DNA of 64,000 nt from Streptacidiphilus albus JL83 (GTDB lineage Bacteria; Actinomycetota; Actinomycetes; Streptomycetales; Streptomycetaceae), in NCBI RefSeq assembly GCF_000744705.1, contig NZ_JQML01000001.1:4040017-4104016 (forward strand). The letters run 5' to 3'. Position 1 is the stretch's first letter; every line of letters begins with the position of its first letter. Of the stretch, positions 49,390 to 58,549 are shown one piece after another. The position numbers and the translations under genes were made by a program. The notes under the pieces were generated by a model. It did not search any database and was not told the DNA's origin. It was given only the letters and a program-made list of their open reading frames with translations.

Positions 49390-50190
49390 ATGGCACTGTT
49401 CGAGGGTCGTACGGTCCTGGTCTCCGGGGTGGGTCCCGGACTGGGGCAGCAGGTCGCGGTACGGGCGGCGCGCGAGGGCGCCAACGTGGTGCTCGGGGCG
49501 CGGACGGAGGAGAACCTGGCGAAGGCCGCGGCCGAGATCGAGGCCGGCGGCACCGGACAGGGGGCCGGTCGGGTCGCCTGGCGGTCGACCGACATCGCCG
49601 AGCCGGAGGCCTGCGACCGGCTGGCGGAGCTGGCCGTGGAGCGCTTCGGCCGGATCGACGCGGTCGTCCATGTCGCGGCCATGGACAGCTACTTCGGCGG
49701 ACTGGCCGACGCCGACTTCGCGGCCTGGCGCCGGGTGCTGGACGTCAACCTGATCGGCACCCTCCAACTGACCCGCTCCTGCCTGCCGGCGCTGCGCGAG
49801 CGCGGCGGGTCGGTGGTGATCATCGGCACCCAGTCCGCCGTGGCCGCGCCGAGCCAGGTCCGGCAGGCCGCGTACGCGGCCTCCAAGGGCGCGCTGACCT
49901 CCGCCATGTACTCGCTGGCCCGGGAGCTCGGGCCGGACCGGATCCGCGTCAACACGGTGCTCCCGGGCTGGATGTGGGGCCCGGCGGTGGAGATGTACGT
50001 CCGCTGGACCTCGGGCACCGAGGGCGTGCCGGAGGAGGAGGTCAAGGCCCGGCTCTCGGAGCGGATGGCGCTGCCCGAGCTGGCCACGGACGGCGATGTG
50101 GCCGAGGCCGCGCTGTTCTTCGCCTCCGACCGGGCGCGGGCCATCACCGGCCAGTCCCTGCTGGTCAACGCCGGCGAGCTGATGCACTGA
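49390..50190 (+). CDS. Short-chain dehydrogenase/reductase (classical SDR)
   Basis: A 266-aa NAD(P)-dependent oxidoreductase. The cofactor motif is G13-VGPGLG (TGxxxGxG variant), and GAR at position 37 follows strand 2, hinting at NADP. VVHVAA replaces NNAG, the catalytic residues are S149 (IIGTQSA), Y162 and K166 (YAASK), and RVNTVLPGWMWGP follows. The C-terminus has the usual ITGQSLLVNAG. The substrate is unknown; relatives act on sterols, acyl-CoA intermediates or alcohols. ATG 49390. The palindrome at 49332-49350 suggests its own local repression. No other catabolic gene is adjacent. Confidence 0.9.
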   Translation: MALFEGRTVLVSGVGPGLGQQVAVRAAREGANVVLGARTEENLAKAAAEIEAGGTGQGAGRVAWRSTDIAEPEACDRLAELAVERFGRIDAVVHVAAMDSYFGGLADADFAAWRRVLDVNLIGTLQLTRSCLPALRERGGSVVIIGTQSAVAAPSQVRQAAYAASKGALTSAMYSLARELGPDRIRVNTVLPGWMWGPAVEMYVRWTSGTEGVPEEEVKARLSERMALPELATDGDVAEAALFFASDRARAITGQSLLVNAGELMH

Positions 50191-50584
50191 CGCGCCGGGA
50201 ACAAGTCGGTTCCATCGCCTCCCTGTTGCTGCGGTCCGGTCCTGACGAAGCGTGTGTTCATGGTGATGAACGCGCGCCGCTTCAAGCAATCACCACGGAG
50301 GTCAAGGGAAGGTAAAATCGTTCCACTGGTAGATCGATGTTCACGATTCTGAACAGAAAAATGCCAAGGAATGGGTCATCAGCCATCAATTCCGCCCTTC
50401 CTCTGAACGTGGATATGAACGCGCGGTCTTGACCATCGGTCAGGACCGCGCTTCACTTTCGGCATCACGGCATTGGTTATTCACCTTAACTCGCCCTACC
50501 GGCTCGCCCCATGGGTGCTGCACGGCCCGGTCCTGCGAAGCGCGCTCCGACCCCCGTTCCGCACACGAGACAAGGCGACCCAGC
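50191..50584. other. Intergenic (about 390 bp), with a strong hairpin
   Basis: Between the SDR and the sugar-transporter genes. It contains the hairpin at 50421-50451 and a less GC-rich stretch at about 50,310-50,420 that probably includes the transporter promoter. No gene is supported. Confidence 0.4.
50421..50451 (+). terminator. 14-bp hairpin upstream of the sugar transporter
   Basis: The arms 50421-50434 and 50438-50451 (GCGCGGTCTTGACC and its near complement, one G-T pair) surround a 3-nt loop. It could end the SDR transcript (231 bp after its stop) or act as a leader structure 134 bp before the transporter start. Confidence 0.5.
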
Positions 50585-51976
50585 ATGACGCAGACCGCAG
50601 CGGCCCCACCCTCCGTACGCCGGATCAATCCCGGCACGCTCTACTTCTTCGGCGCCCTCGGCGGCATCCTCTTCGGCTACGACCTCGGCGTCATCGCCGG
50701 CGTGCTGGTGATCATCAGCAAGGTCTGGGCCCTCACCGGGTTCGAGAAGGGCGTCGTCACCGCCAGCCTCTCGGTCGGCGCCATGATCGGCGCCGGTCTG
50801 GCCGCCCGGCTCAACAACCGGATCGGCCGGCGGCGCAGCATCATGGTGGCCGGCGTCATCGTCGTCATCGGCACCGTCGCCTGCTGCCTGGCGCCCGACT
50901 TCGACTCACTGGTGGTCTTCCGCGGCATCCTGGGCATCGGCATCGGCTTCTCCTCGGCCACCGTGCCGACCTACCTCGCCGAGCTGGCGCCCGGCCGACT
51001 GCGCGGGGCGATGTCCTCGCTGAACCAGATCTTCATCGTCCTGGGCATCCTGATCGCCTCCATCGTCACCTACGAGCTCGCCCCGTCCAAGGACTGGCGG
51101 TGGATGTTCGCCGGGGCGCTGGTGCCCGCGACCGTCCTCGTGGTCGGCCTCAACTTCCTTCCGGAGACTCCCCGCTGGCTGCTCAACCTGGGCAAGGAGG
51201 ACGAGGCCCGGGCGGTGCTGGCCAGCACCCACGCCGGTCAGGACGACGACATCGACGCCGAGGTCGCGTCGATCCGCGAGGTCATCCGGGCCGACACCGA
51301 GAAGACCGGCCGGATCCGCGACCTGGGCGCCAAGTGGGTCCGGCCGATGCTCTTCGTCGCCCTGCTGCTCGCCGTCGGCCAGCAGTTCTCCGGCGTCAAC
51401 GCCATCAACGCCTACTTCCCGACCATGCTGGTGACCCTGGGCTTCACCACCAGCATCGCACTGCTCTCGGCGATCGTCCTGGGCGTCACCAAGCTCGCCT
51501 TCACCACCTGGGTGGTCTTCGTCGTCGACCGCTGGGGCCGCAAGCCGCTGCTGCTGATCGGCAACGTGGTCATGGTGGTCACCCTGCTCGGGGCCGGCTG
51601 GGTCATCCTCCACGTCCACGACAAGGGCACGCTGGGCACCCTGACGGTGATTCTGCTGGTGCTCTACCTGGCCGGCTACGAGCTGGGCTGGGGCGCGGTG
51701 GTCTGGGTGATGATGGCCGAGGTCTTCCCGCTGAAGGTCCGGGCGGCCGGCATGGGCGTCGGCGCGGTCGTGCTCTGGGCCGCGACCGGCCTGATCACCG
51801 CGCTGTTCCCGATCATCTCCGACAAGAACCACCTGGGCCTCGGGCACGCCATGTGGCTCTTCGCCGGCGTCAACGTCGTGCTGTTCCTGCTCACCTGGTG
51901 GCTGGTCCCCGAGACCAAGGGCCGCAGCCTGGAGCAGATCGAGCTCAACCTGCGCGAGAGCGCCACCACCGGCTGA
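50585..51976 (+). CDS. MFS sugar transporter (sugar porter family)
   Basis: A 463-aa 12-helix proton-linked sugar importer. Family signatures: GGILFGYDLGVIAG in helix 1, RLNNRIGRRRSIMVAG (motif A), the PETPRWLL segment after helix 6 and PETKGRSLEQIE at the C-terminus. QQFSGVNAINAY in helix 7 is the sugar-binding QQxSG segment found in XylE/GLUT-type porters. The exact sugar cannot be read, but glucose, xylose or arabinose are usual. ATG 50585 has a weak site (AAGG). The frame is open upstream, but those codons are not protein-like. It is monocistronic with its own hairpin terminator after the stop. Confidence 0.93.
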   Translation: MTQTAAAPPSVRRINPGTLYFFGALGGILFGYDLGVIAGVLVIISKVWALTGFEKGVVTASLSVGAMIGAGLAARLNNRIGRRRSIMVAGVIVVIGTVACCLAPDFDSLVVFRGILGIGIGFSSATVPTYLAELAPGRLRGAMSSLNQIFIVLGILIASIVTYELAPSKDWRWMFAGALVPATVLVVGLNFLPETPRWLLNLGKEDEARAVLASTHAGQDDDIDAEVASIREVIRADTEKTGRIRDLGAKWVRPMLFVALLLAVGQQFSGVNAINAYFPTMLVTLGFTTSIALLSAIVLGVTKLAFTTWVVFVVDRWGRKPLLLIGNVVMVVTLLGAGWVILHVHDKGTLGTLTVILLVLYLAGYELGWGAVVWVMMAEVFPLKVRAAGMGVGAVVLWAATGLITALFPIISDKNHLGLGHAMWLFAGVNVVLFLLTWWLVPETKGRSLEQIELNLRESATTG

Positions 51977-52012
51977 CCCCCACCGGCACCACCACCCGAC
52001 CCTCCCCCGGTC

Positions 52013-52053
52013 CCGGGGCGGGGCGCCGCTCCCGCAGCAGCGCCCCGCCCCGG
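52013..52053 (+). terminator. GC-rich hairpin terminator after the sugar transporter
   Basis: A 13-bp stem (52013-52025 with 52041-52053), 37 bp after the stop. Confidence 0.7.
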
Positions 52054-52222
52054 CGCCACCCCTGCCACGGCTCGGCCGCCCTCCGGGGCACCCGTTTTAT
52101 GGGTACCCGGGGCGTGAGCTCCCGGTTTGCGAAGTCGAGCCACCAATCCGCCTCGGATCGGAAACCTTGACTCCACTTCACGTTCGCCCGGCCTTGCACC
52201 CACGGGGAATACGGTCCGCCCC

Positions 52223-53416
52223 ATGACCACCCCGCAGACCCCCCGCACCGCCCGCACCGCCCGCGCCATCGGCGCCGCCGCCGTCGCCTCCGCCCTGGCC
52301 GTCGGCGCCCTCGCCGCCACCGCCGGCGCCGCGAACGCCGCCCCCGTGGCCGCCCACAGCGCTGCTCACCCGGTCGCCCACACCGTCCCGGCCTGGGCCC
52401 GGAAGCACGCCGCGCACCCGATCCCGTTCACCGCGGCCACCGTCACCGAGAACAGCGACGGCAGCTACACCATCAGCTGGGCCGCCACCGGCCTGGCCGG
52501 GGTCACCGTCTACGCGGGCGCCACCCAGGACCACATCTACTACCGGCACGCGGTCGCGCGGGGCCGGGGCACCGACAGCGTCACCGTGCCCGCCTCGGCC
52601 ATCCCCGCCCGCGCGGCCTCCAAGGACCGGCAGTGGTTCCGGCTGGTCCCCAGCCAGGGCGAGGGCCTGACCCTGGCCGACCGCAGCCTGCACCTGGCCA
52701 GCGCCCCCAACTTCCGCGACGCGGGCGGCTACCGCACCGCCGACGGCTCCTGGGTGAAGATGGGCCTGATCTACCGCTCCGGCGACATCTCCAAGCTCTC
52801 CGCCGCCGACCTCGCGGAGCTGCAGCGCCTCGACATCCACACCGTCTACGACCTGCGCACCGATGCCGAGCGCAGCAGCAGCCCGGACCAGGTCCCGGCC
52901 GGCGCCACCGACACCCAGGAGAACATCCTCGGCGCCGCCAGCACCGCCGGCTTCACGCCGACCACCCCCGCCGCGGCCACCCAGGAGATGATCCAGGCCG
53001 AGGTCACCATGGTGGACGCGCCCTCCGCGCAGACCGGTTACCACAACGTCCTCACCGGCATCGCGGACCGCCAGGACCTCGCCGTGGTCTACCACTGCAC
53101 CGCCGGCAAGGACCGCACCGGCTGGGCCAGCGCCGTGCTGCTCACCGCGCTGGGCGTGCCGGAGTCCACGGTCGAGTCCGACTACCTGGCGAGCAACACC
53201 TACAACGCCGCCTCGAACGCCGCCACCCTGGCGCAGCTGCCGCCCGCCTACGCGGCCGTCTACCAGCCGCTGCTGACGGTCACCCCGGCCTACCTGGCCA
53301 GCGGCTTCAACGAGGTCACCGCGCAGTACGGCACCTTCGCCAACTACCTGAACAAGGGCCTGGGCATCGACTCCAAGACCCTGCACGAGCTCCGCTCGGA
53401 GCTCCTCGTCGGCTGA
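52223..53416 (+). CDS. Secreted tyrosine/serine protein phosphatase
   Basis: A 397-aa exported phosphatase of the bacterial Y_phosphatase3 type. It has a signal peptide (about residues 1-40, ...AGAANAAPVAA), a beta-rich segment (about 65-140) that resembles a carbohydrate- or fibronectin-like module, then the phosphatase domain with APNFRDAGGYRTADG and the P-loop C292-TAGKDRTG (C-x5-R, R298). Homologues in pathogens dephosphorylate phosphotyrosine or phosphoinositides; in a saprophyte the target is unknown. ATG 52223 starts the signal peptide. It converges on fbiC across a perfect terminator. Confidence 0.9.
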   Translation: MTTPQTPRTARTARAIGAAAVASALAVGALAATAGAANAAPVAAHSAAHPVAHTVPAWARKHAAHPIPFTAATVTENSDGSYTISWAATGLAGVTVYAGATQDHIYYRHAVARGRGTDSVTVPASAIPARAASKDRQWFRLVPSQGEGLTLADRSLHLASAPNFRDAGGYRTADGSWVKMGLIYRSGDISKLSAADLAELQRLDIHTVYDLRTDAERSSSPDQVPAGATDTQENILGAASTAGFTPTTPAAATQEMIQAEVTMVDAPSAQTGYHNVLTGIADRQDLAVVYHCTAGKDRTGWASAVLLTALGVPESTVESDYLASNTYNAASNAATLAQLPPAYAAVYQPLLTVTPAYLASGFNEVTAQYGTFANYLNKGLGIDSKTLHELRSELLVG

Positions 53417-53439
53417 GGCCCTCGCGGAACCCCACGCAC

Positions 53440-53484
53440 GTCCGGGGGCGGTACGGCGACACCGGCGCCGTACCGCCCCCGGAC
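53440..53484. terminator. Perfect bidirectional hairpin terminator
   Basis: A 19-bp perfect stem (53440-53458 with 53466-53484) with a 7-nt loop, between the convergent phosphatase gene and fbiC. Confidence 0.85.
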
Positions 53485-53506
53485 CGCGTTCGGTCCAGGA
53501 CCGTGT

Positions 53507-56122
53507 TCACTCCAGGACCGGCAGCAGTGCCGGGAGGTGGCCGTCGGAGGCCAGGGCGGCGGCGCGGCGCTCCTCGGGGACCGGGTTGTAGTTGGTGGTG
53601 CGCTGGGCGGCCGGACGACCGGCTGCGGCGGCCATGGCCTCCAGGCCGCGGATGGACTCGTAGCTGCCGTAGGCCGAGCCGGCCATCCGGGAGATGGTCT
53701 CCTCCATCAGCGTGCCGCCCAGGTCGTTGGCGCCCGAGCGGAGCATCTCGGCCGCGCCGTCGGCGCCCAGCTTGACCCAGCTGGTCTGGATGTTGGGGAT
53801 GTGGGTGTGCAGCAGCAGCCGCGCCATCGCGACCACCGCCCGGTTGTCGCGCATGGTCGGGCCGGGACGGGCGATTCCGGCCAGGTAGACCGGGGCGTTG
53901 GTGTGGATGAACGGCAGCGTGACGAACTCGTTGAAGCCACCGGTGCGTTGCTGGATCTCGGCCAGTAGCCGCAGGTGGGCCAGCCAGTGCCGGGGCTGGT
54001 CGACATGGCCGTACATCATCGTCGAGGAGGAGCGCAGGCCCAGCTCGTGGGCGGTGCTGACGACCTCGACCCAGGTCGCGGCGGGGAGCTTGCCCTTGGT
54101 GAGGATCCAGCGGACCTCGTCGTCCAGGATCTCGGCGGCGGTGCCGGGGATGGTGTCCAGCCCGGCCTCCTTGGCCTGCTGGAGCCAGTCGCGGACGGAG
54201 AGGCCGGTGCGGGTGGCGCCGTTGACGACCTCCATCGGCGAGAAGGCGTGGACGTGGATGCCGGGCACCCTGGCCTTCACCGCGCGGACGATGTCGAAGT
54301 AGGCGGTGCCGGGCAGGTCCGGGTGGATCCCGCCCTGCATGCAGACCTCGGTCGCGCCCACCTCCCAGGCCTGCTCCGCGCGGTCGGCGACCTGCTCCAG
54401 CGAGAGGGTGTAGGCGTCGGCGTCGGTTCGCCGCTGGGCGAAGGCGCAGAAGCGGCAGCCGGTGTAGCAGACATTGGTGAAGTTGATGTTGCGGGTCACG
54501 CAGTAGGTGACGGTGTCGCCGACCGCGTCGCGGCGGACGTCGTCGGCGATCCGGCAGAGCGCGTCCAGCGCCGGTCCGTCGGCGTGGAACAGCGCCAGCG
54601 CCTGGTCGTCCGTCAGCCGGGTCGGGTCCTCGGCGGCGGTGGCCAGGGCCTGGCGCAGGTCCCCGTCGATCCGTGAGGGCGCCGAGTGCTCGGCGGCCTG
54701 CTCGCGCAGGGACTCCCAGTCGCCGTAGACCTCGTCGAAGTCCTCCCGGCGGTCGCCGGTCCGACCGTCGGTGTCGATGGTGCGGTGCAGGTCGGTCCGG
54801 CCGCTGGGCACGAACGCCTCGTCGGGCTCCTGCCAGGGCAGGCCGACCGGGAGCGCGTCCGGGCGGGCCAGGCCGGTGACCGGGTCGGCCAGGGCGCGGA
54901 CGTGCGGCAGGATCCGCGGGTCGAGCCAGGGCTCGCCGCGCAGGATGTAGTCGGGGTAGACGGTGAGGCGTTCCCGCAGCTCGAAGCCGTTGGCCGCGCA
55001 CTGGGCGGCCAACTCGTCGATGTGCGGCCAGGGGCGCTCCGGGTTGACGTGGTCCGGGGTGAGCGGGGAGACCCCGCCCCAGTCGTCGATGCCGGCCGAG
55101 ATGACCAGCGCGTACTCGCCCGCGGCGGAGCCGCTGATCGATGCTGTGACCAGGTTCGGCGGGGCCTGGATCCGGGCCGAGGGGCCGAGCAGCACCCGGG
55201 CCACGGCGATGGTCGCGGCCAACTCCTCCAGCTCGGCGTCGGGCATGGCCCGCATCGCGGTGTCCGGCTTGGCCCGGAAGTTCTGCACGATCACCTCCTG
55301 CAGCCCGTGGTACTGCCGGGCGACCCGGCGCAGCGCGAAGAGGGAGTCGGCGCGCTCCTCGTAGGTCTCGCCGATGCCGATCAGGATGCCGCTGGTGAAG
55401 GGGACGTTGGAGCGCCCGGCGTCCTCCAGGACGCGCAGCCGGACGGCGGGCTCCTTGTCCGGTGAGCCGTAGTGCGGGCCGCCGGGCTCGGACCAGAGCC
55501 GGGTGGCGGTGGTCTCCAGCATCATCCCCATGGAGGGGGCGACCGGCTTCAGCCGCTGGAAGTCGGTCCAGCTCAGCACCCCGGGGTTGAGGTGCGGCAG
55601 CAGCCCGGTCTCCTCCAGCACCCGGATCGACATGGCGCGGACATAGGCCAGGGTGTCGTCGTAGCCGTGGGCGTCCAGCCACTCGCGGGCCTCGGGCCAG
55701 CGTTCCTCGGGCCGGTCGCCGAGGGTGAACAGGGCCTCCTTGCAGCCCAGTGCCGCGCCCTTGCGGGCGATGTCGAGGACCTCGTCGGGCGAGAGGTAGA
55801 GGCCGTGGCCCTCGGCACGGAGCTTGCCGGGGACGGTGACGAAGGTGCAGTAGTGGCAGCGGTCCCGACAGAGCCGGGTGAGCGGGATGAAGACCTTCTT
55901 GGAGTAGGTGATCACTCCCGGTCGGCCGGCCGCCTCCAGGCCGGCGTCGCGGATCCGCGCGGCGGTGGCGGTGAGGTCGCGGAGGTCCTGGCCCCGGGCC
56001 TGGAGCAGTACGGCCGCCTCGGCGGCGTCCAGGGCGACACCCTCACGCGCACGGTGCAGAGCCCGGCGCATGGCGTTGCCGGTGGGGGCGACGGAAGCGG
56101 TGGACTGCTTCTGATCCTTCAT
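53507..56122 (-). CDS. fbiC: FbiC: fused CofG/CofH 7,8-didemethyl-8-hydroxy-5-deazariboflavin synthase
   Basis: An 871-aa bifunctional radical-SAM enzyme that makes FO, the deazaflavin core of cofactor F420, from tyrosine and the pyrimidine 5-amino-6-ribitylamino-uracil. The N-terminal CofG half has the 4Fe-4S site C85-RDRC89-HYC92. The C-terminal CofH half has its own site in [12 protein letters not shown] (about residue 535). [14 protein letters not shown] and [15 protein letters not shown] are typical of CofH. The fused layout is characteristic of actinobacteria. ATG 56122 is used; an ATG four codons upstream (56134) is equally possible and neither has a strong ribosome-binding site. F420 made here could serve LLM-type oxidoreductases, including the relative broken at 32.9 kb. 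Confidence 0.96.
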   Translation of the reverse strand: MKDQKQSTASVAPTGNAMRRALHRAREGVALDAAEAAVLLQARGQDLRDLTATAARIRDAGLEAAGRPGVITYSKKVFIPLTRLCRDRCHYCTFVTVPGKLRAEGHGLYLSPDEVLDIARKGAALGCKEALFTLGDRPEERWPEAREWLDAHGYDDTLAYVRAMSIRVLEETGLLPHLNPGVLSWTDFQRLKPVAPSMGMMLETTATRLWSEPGGPHYGSPDKEPAVRLRVLEDAGRSNVPFTSGILIGIGETYEERADSLFALRRVARQYHGLQEVIVQNFRAKPDTAMRAMPDAELEELAATIAVARVLLGPSARIQAPPNLVTASISGSAAGEYALVISAGIDDWGGVSPLTPDHVNPERPWPHIDELAAQCAANGFELRERLTVYPDYILRGEPWLDPRILPHVRALADPVTGLARPDALPVGLPWQEPDEAFVPSGRTDLHRTIDTDGRTGDRREDFDEVYGDWESLREQAAEHSAPSRIDGDLRQALATAAEDPTRLTDDQALALFHADGPALDALCRIADDVRRDAVGDTVTYCVTRNINFTNVCYTGCRFCAFAQRRTDADAYTLSLEQVADRAEQAWEVGATEVCMQGGIHPDLPGTAYFDIVRAVKARVPGIHVHAFSPMEVVNGATRTGLSVRDWLQQAKEAGLDTIPGTAAEILDDEVRWILTKGKLPAATWVEVVSTAHELGLRSSSTMMYGHVDQPRHWLAHLRLLAEIQQRTGGFNEFVTLPFIHTNAPVYLAGIARPGPTMRDNRAVVAMARLLLHTHIPNIQTSWVKLGADGAAEMLRSGANDLGGTLMEETISRMAGSAYGSYESIRGLEAMAAAAGRPAAQRTTNYNPVPEERRAAALASDGHLPALLPVLE

Positions 56123-56299
56123 GTGCTGAACCATACGCGGCCCGACCCCGTCGGCCGTAGGGACCCTGAGGGGCACTCAGGGTCGGGTGCGACGAGAGGC
56201 GGACAGCCGGCCGATCCTCCAGGGCGATCCGGAACGGGTCGCACAGGCGTCTAATGGATGGCATACGGGGAGACGTCGATCTGTTCGGAGGGACACGGC

Positions 56300-57538
56300 A
56301 TGTCGAACAGCAGTGGGGGAACAGGAAGCGCCGGGGGCGGGCCGACCGGTGACGACATCCTCGGCGCGGCGGAGCCCGCGGCCGGGGCACGACGCGGCCG
56401 ACGGAGCCGGGTACTGGTGCCGGCGACGGTCGCGGCGGTGGCGGCGGCCGGTCTGATCGCGGTCCCGGTGTTCGCGGCGAGTTCCTCGCTGCCGTCGGTC
56501 ACCGCGCAGCAGCTGCTGGCGAAGGTGCTGTCCTCGCATGTGCAGACCTTCTCCGGGTCGGTGCAGACCACAGTGGACCTCGGTATCCCGTCGCAGGTGA
56601 TGAGCGCGCTGCCGTCGGCGGTCGCCGGGGCCTCGGCCGGTACCGGTGCGGGGGCGTCGGCCGGGCAGTCGAAGGCGGCGGAGCAGGCGGTGACCGCGCT
56701 GGCCTCGGGCACCCATGTGCTGAAGGTCGCGGCCGACGGCCCGACCCGCCAGCTGCTGAGCTCCAGCGACGCCGGGGCGACCTTCACCCTGGCCCACGAC
56801 GGCAGCACGGCCTGGGTCTACGACGGCCAGTCGGGGACGGCGACCGAGCTGACCGGTCTGGGCGCGAACGACGCCGCCGCCGGCTCGGCGGCCCGGAACG
56901 CGGCCGACCCGCAGCAGTTGGCGGCGCAGGTGCTGCGGGCCCTCGGCCCGAACACCTCGGTCTCGGTCCAGGGCCAGTCCATGGTCGCCGGACAGTCCGT
57001 GTACGAGTTGAGTGTGAAGCCGAAGGGCGCCGGCTCGACCATCGGCGAGGTGCGGATCGCCGTCGACGGCGCCAACGGGATGCCGCTCCAGGTACGGGTG
57101 CTGCCCTCGGACGGCAGCGACCCCATCCTGGACGTCGGCTTCACCTCGGTGTCCTTCGCGACCCCGGCCGCAAGCACCTTCGCCTTCACTCCGCCGAGCG
57201 GCACCAAGGTCGCGCACGAGGCGGTCCCGGTCCGCACCGCCGCCCCGGAGCACGGGCAGCAGCACCACGCCCTGCCCAAGGTCGGCGCCGGGTCGGACAC
57301 CACGGTGCTCGGCAGCGGCTGGGAGTCCGTCTACGTCCTCAACCCGGGCTCGCAGGCGAAGGGCGGCGCCGGGCTGTCCGGTGAGCTCGGGGCGGTGAAG
57401 GAGTTCGGCAAGCCGGTGGCCGGCGGCGCCCTGATCTCGACCAAGCTGGTGAACGTCCTGGTGACCCCCAACGGGACGGTCTACGCGGGCGCGGTCACCC
57501 CTGCGGTGCTGGAGGCCGACGCCGCCGGCGGCCGGTAG
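56300..57538 (+). CDS. LolA-like/DUF2092 membrane-anchored lipoprotein-carrier-fold protein
   Basis: A 412-aa protein with a short cytoplasmic Gly/Arg-rich tail (residues 1-38), one membrane helix (about 39-60, VLVPATVAAVAAAGLIAVPV) and an extracytoplasmic domain with the open-barrel pattern of LolA/RseB proteins: QQLLAKVLSSHVQTFSGSVQ, HDGSTAWVYDGQSGTATEL, LSVKPKGAGSTIGEVRIAVD and LPLQ-type strand. In actinobacteria these lack an outer-membrane partner and may carry lipids or sense envelope stress. The ATG at 56300 follows GGAGGG by 6 bp; the extra upstream codons are not protein-like. It is divergent from fbiC. Confidence 0.75.
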   Translation: MSNSSGGTGSAGGGPTGDDILGAAEPAAGARRGRRSRVLVPATVAAVAAAGLIAVPVFAASSSLPSVTAQQLLAKVLSSHVQTFSGSVQTTVDLGIPSQVMSALPSAVAGASAGTGAGASAGQSKAAEQAVTALASGTHVLKVAADGPTRQLLSSSDAGATFTLAHDGSTAWVYDGQSGTATELTGLGANDAAAGSAARNAADPQQLAAQVLRALGPNTSVSVQGQSMVAGQSVYELSVKPKGAGSTIGEVRIAVDGANGMPLQVRVLPSDGSDPILDVGFTSVSFATPAASTFAFTPPSGTKVAHEAVPVRTAAPEHGQQHHALPKVGAGSDTTVLGSGWESVYVLNPGSQAKGGAGLSGELGAVKEFGKPVAGGALISTKLVNVLVTPNGTVYAGAVTPAVLEADAAGGR

Positions 57539-57615
57539 CGGCATCACGGCGACGGCATCACTACGACGGCGTCACGGCGACGGCGTCACTACGACGGCGA
57601 TTCGGCGACGGCCGG

Positions 57616-57661
57616 ACGGGCCCGGTTCCGGCGGAGGCGACTCCGCGGGAACCGGGCCCGT
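57616..57661 (+). terminator. Hairpin terminator of the LolA-like gene
   Basis: A 14-bp perfect outer stem (57616-57629 with 57648-57661) and an inner 6-bp stem. Confidence 0.8.
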
Positions 57662-58425
57662 CCCGTTCCGGCCCGGCCACCCCGGCCGCCGCGCGCCCCG
57701 GACCTGGGATTCGGAATTCCCGCCGCAGCGGCCGGAAATCCCAGGTGTGGTAGTACTCACACGACCCGACAATGACGAACCATCAGGGTGAATGCAGTGC
57801 CCAGCAGGCATTCTGGCGGAAACCAATTCCGCTGCGGAGGCCGTCGGGCGGGGCCGTCGGCCGACCGCCGAACCGACCGCCGAACGGCCCGGGAACGGCC
57901 CGGGAAGTGCAGCGAGAACCGCACCGGAACCGTCCGATCGTTCGGAAGGCTGCTGGAACTCCGTCCGGGCCACCGGACCGCCCGGGCCGCGGACGCCGCC
58001 GCCGGGCCGCGACCGACACGATATCCGAGCCCGGCCACGGACGGCTGCGGACGGCTGCGGACCGCTGCGAAGGAAGCGTGAAGTCCCAGGTCGTGCAGAT
58101 GCAGATGCAGACGCAGATGCACTCGGGACCGGTGCCACGGCCGCCCGCGCCGGCCGGGGACGCCCCTCCGGGCGGCCCGCCGTCGCCTTCGGTGACCCGT
58201 CGACAGCGGCACGGATTCACCGCCCGGCATTCTTCGGCCCATGTGTCGTGACATGGGCTGTTTTGGCGCCGAAGCACCGCGCAATGGGCCCGACAGCGGG
58301 CCCGCCGGGCGCCCGATTAACACCCCGGGCAGTGGTGGCATTACCATACCGATGCCGGTCGAACTGTTGCCGAAATGTGTTGTCCCAGCAGAAAGGCCAG
58401 CTTGACGAAAAGGCTTGCGGACCTG

Positions 58426-58448
58426 TCAGATGATGGTCACTCATCTGA
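58426..58448. promoter_or_regulatory. Operator candidate before the sugar-binding protein gene
   Basis: TCAGATGA and TCATCTGA, perfect 8-bp arms with a 7-bp spacer, 102 bp before the solute-binding protein start. It may bind a LacI/GntR/DeoR-type repressor. Confidence 0.4.
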
Positions 58449-58549
58449 GCGTGTGAAGAAAACCTTGCCGAGTCACGCGGGCGCCTCCCTCAGCCCCGGG
58501 CCGATCGACGGCACGGCACGCTCGCCGTACAACAGGGAGACATCCACAG

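Larger units (their letters stand above)
57539..58549. other. Long intergenic region (about 1 kb) with short tandem repeats, no gene seen
   Basis: It contains a tandem repeat of about 28-30 bp with ACGGCGACGGC and TCACTACGACGGCG words at 57,538-57,612, the terminator at 57616-57661, GC-rich low-complexity stretches (GCAGATGCAGATGCAGACGC at about 58,096-58,118) and a palindrome at 58426-58448. The frames here are rich in Arg/Pro/Gly and do not look like proteins. A small RNA is possible but not supported. Confidence 0.4.

Noticed and set aside
53316..55682. A 788-codon minus-strand frame overlapping fbiC
   Set aside because: It is in another frame of the same strand as fbiC, has extreme Arg/Pro/Gly content and no domain.
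57792..58433. A 213-codon plus-strand frame in the gap before the sugar-binding protein
   Set aside because: Overlapping frames on both strands are equally open, composition is Arg/Pro-rich, and there is no ribosome-binding site.
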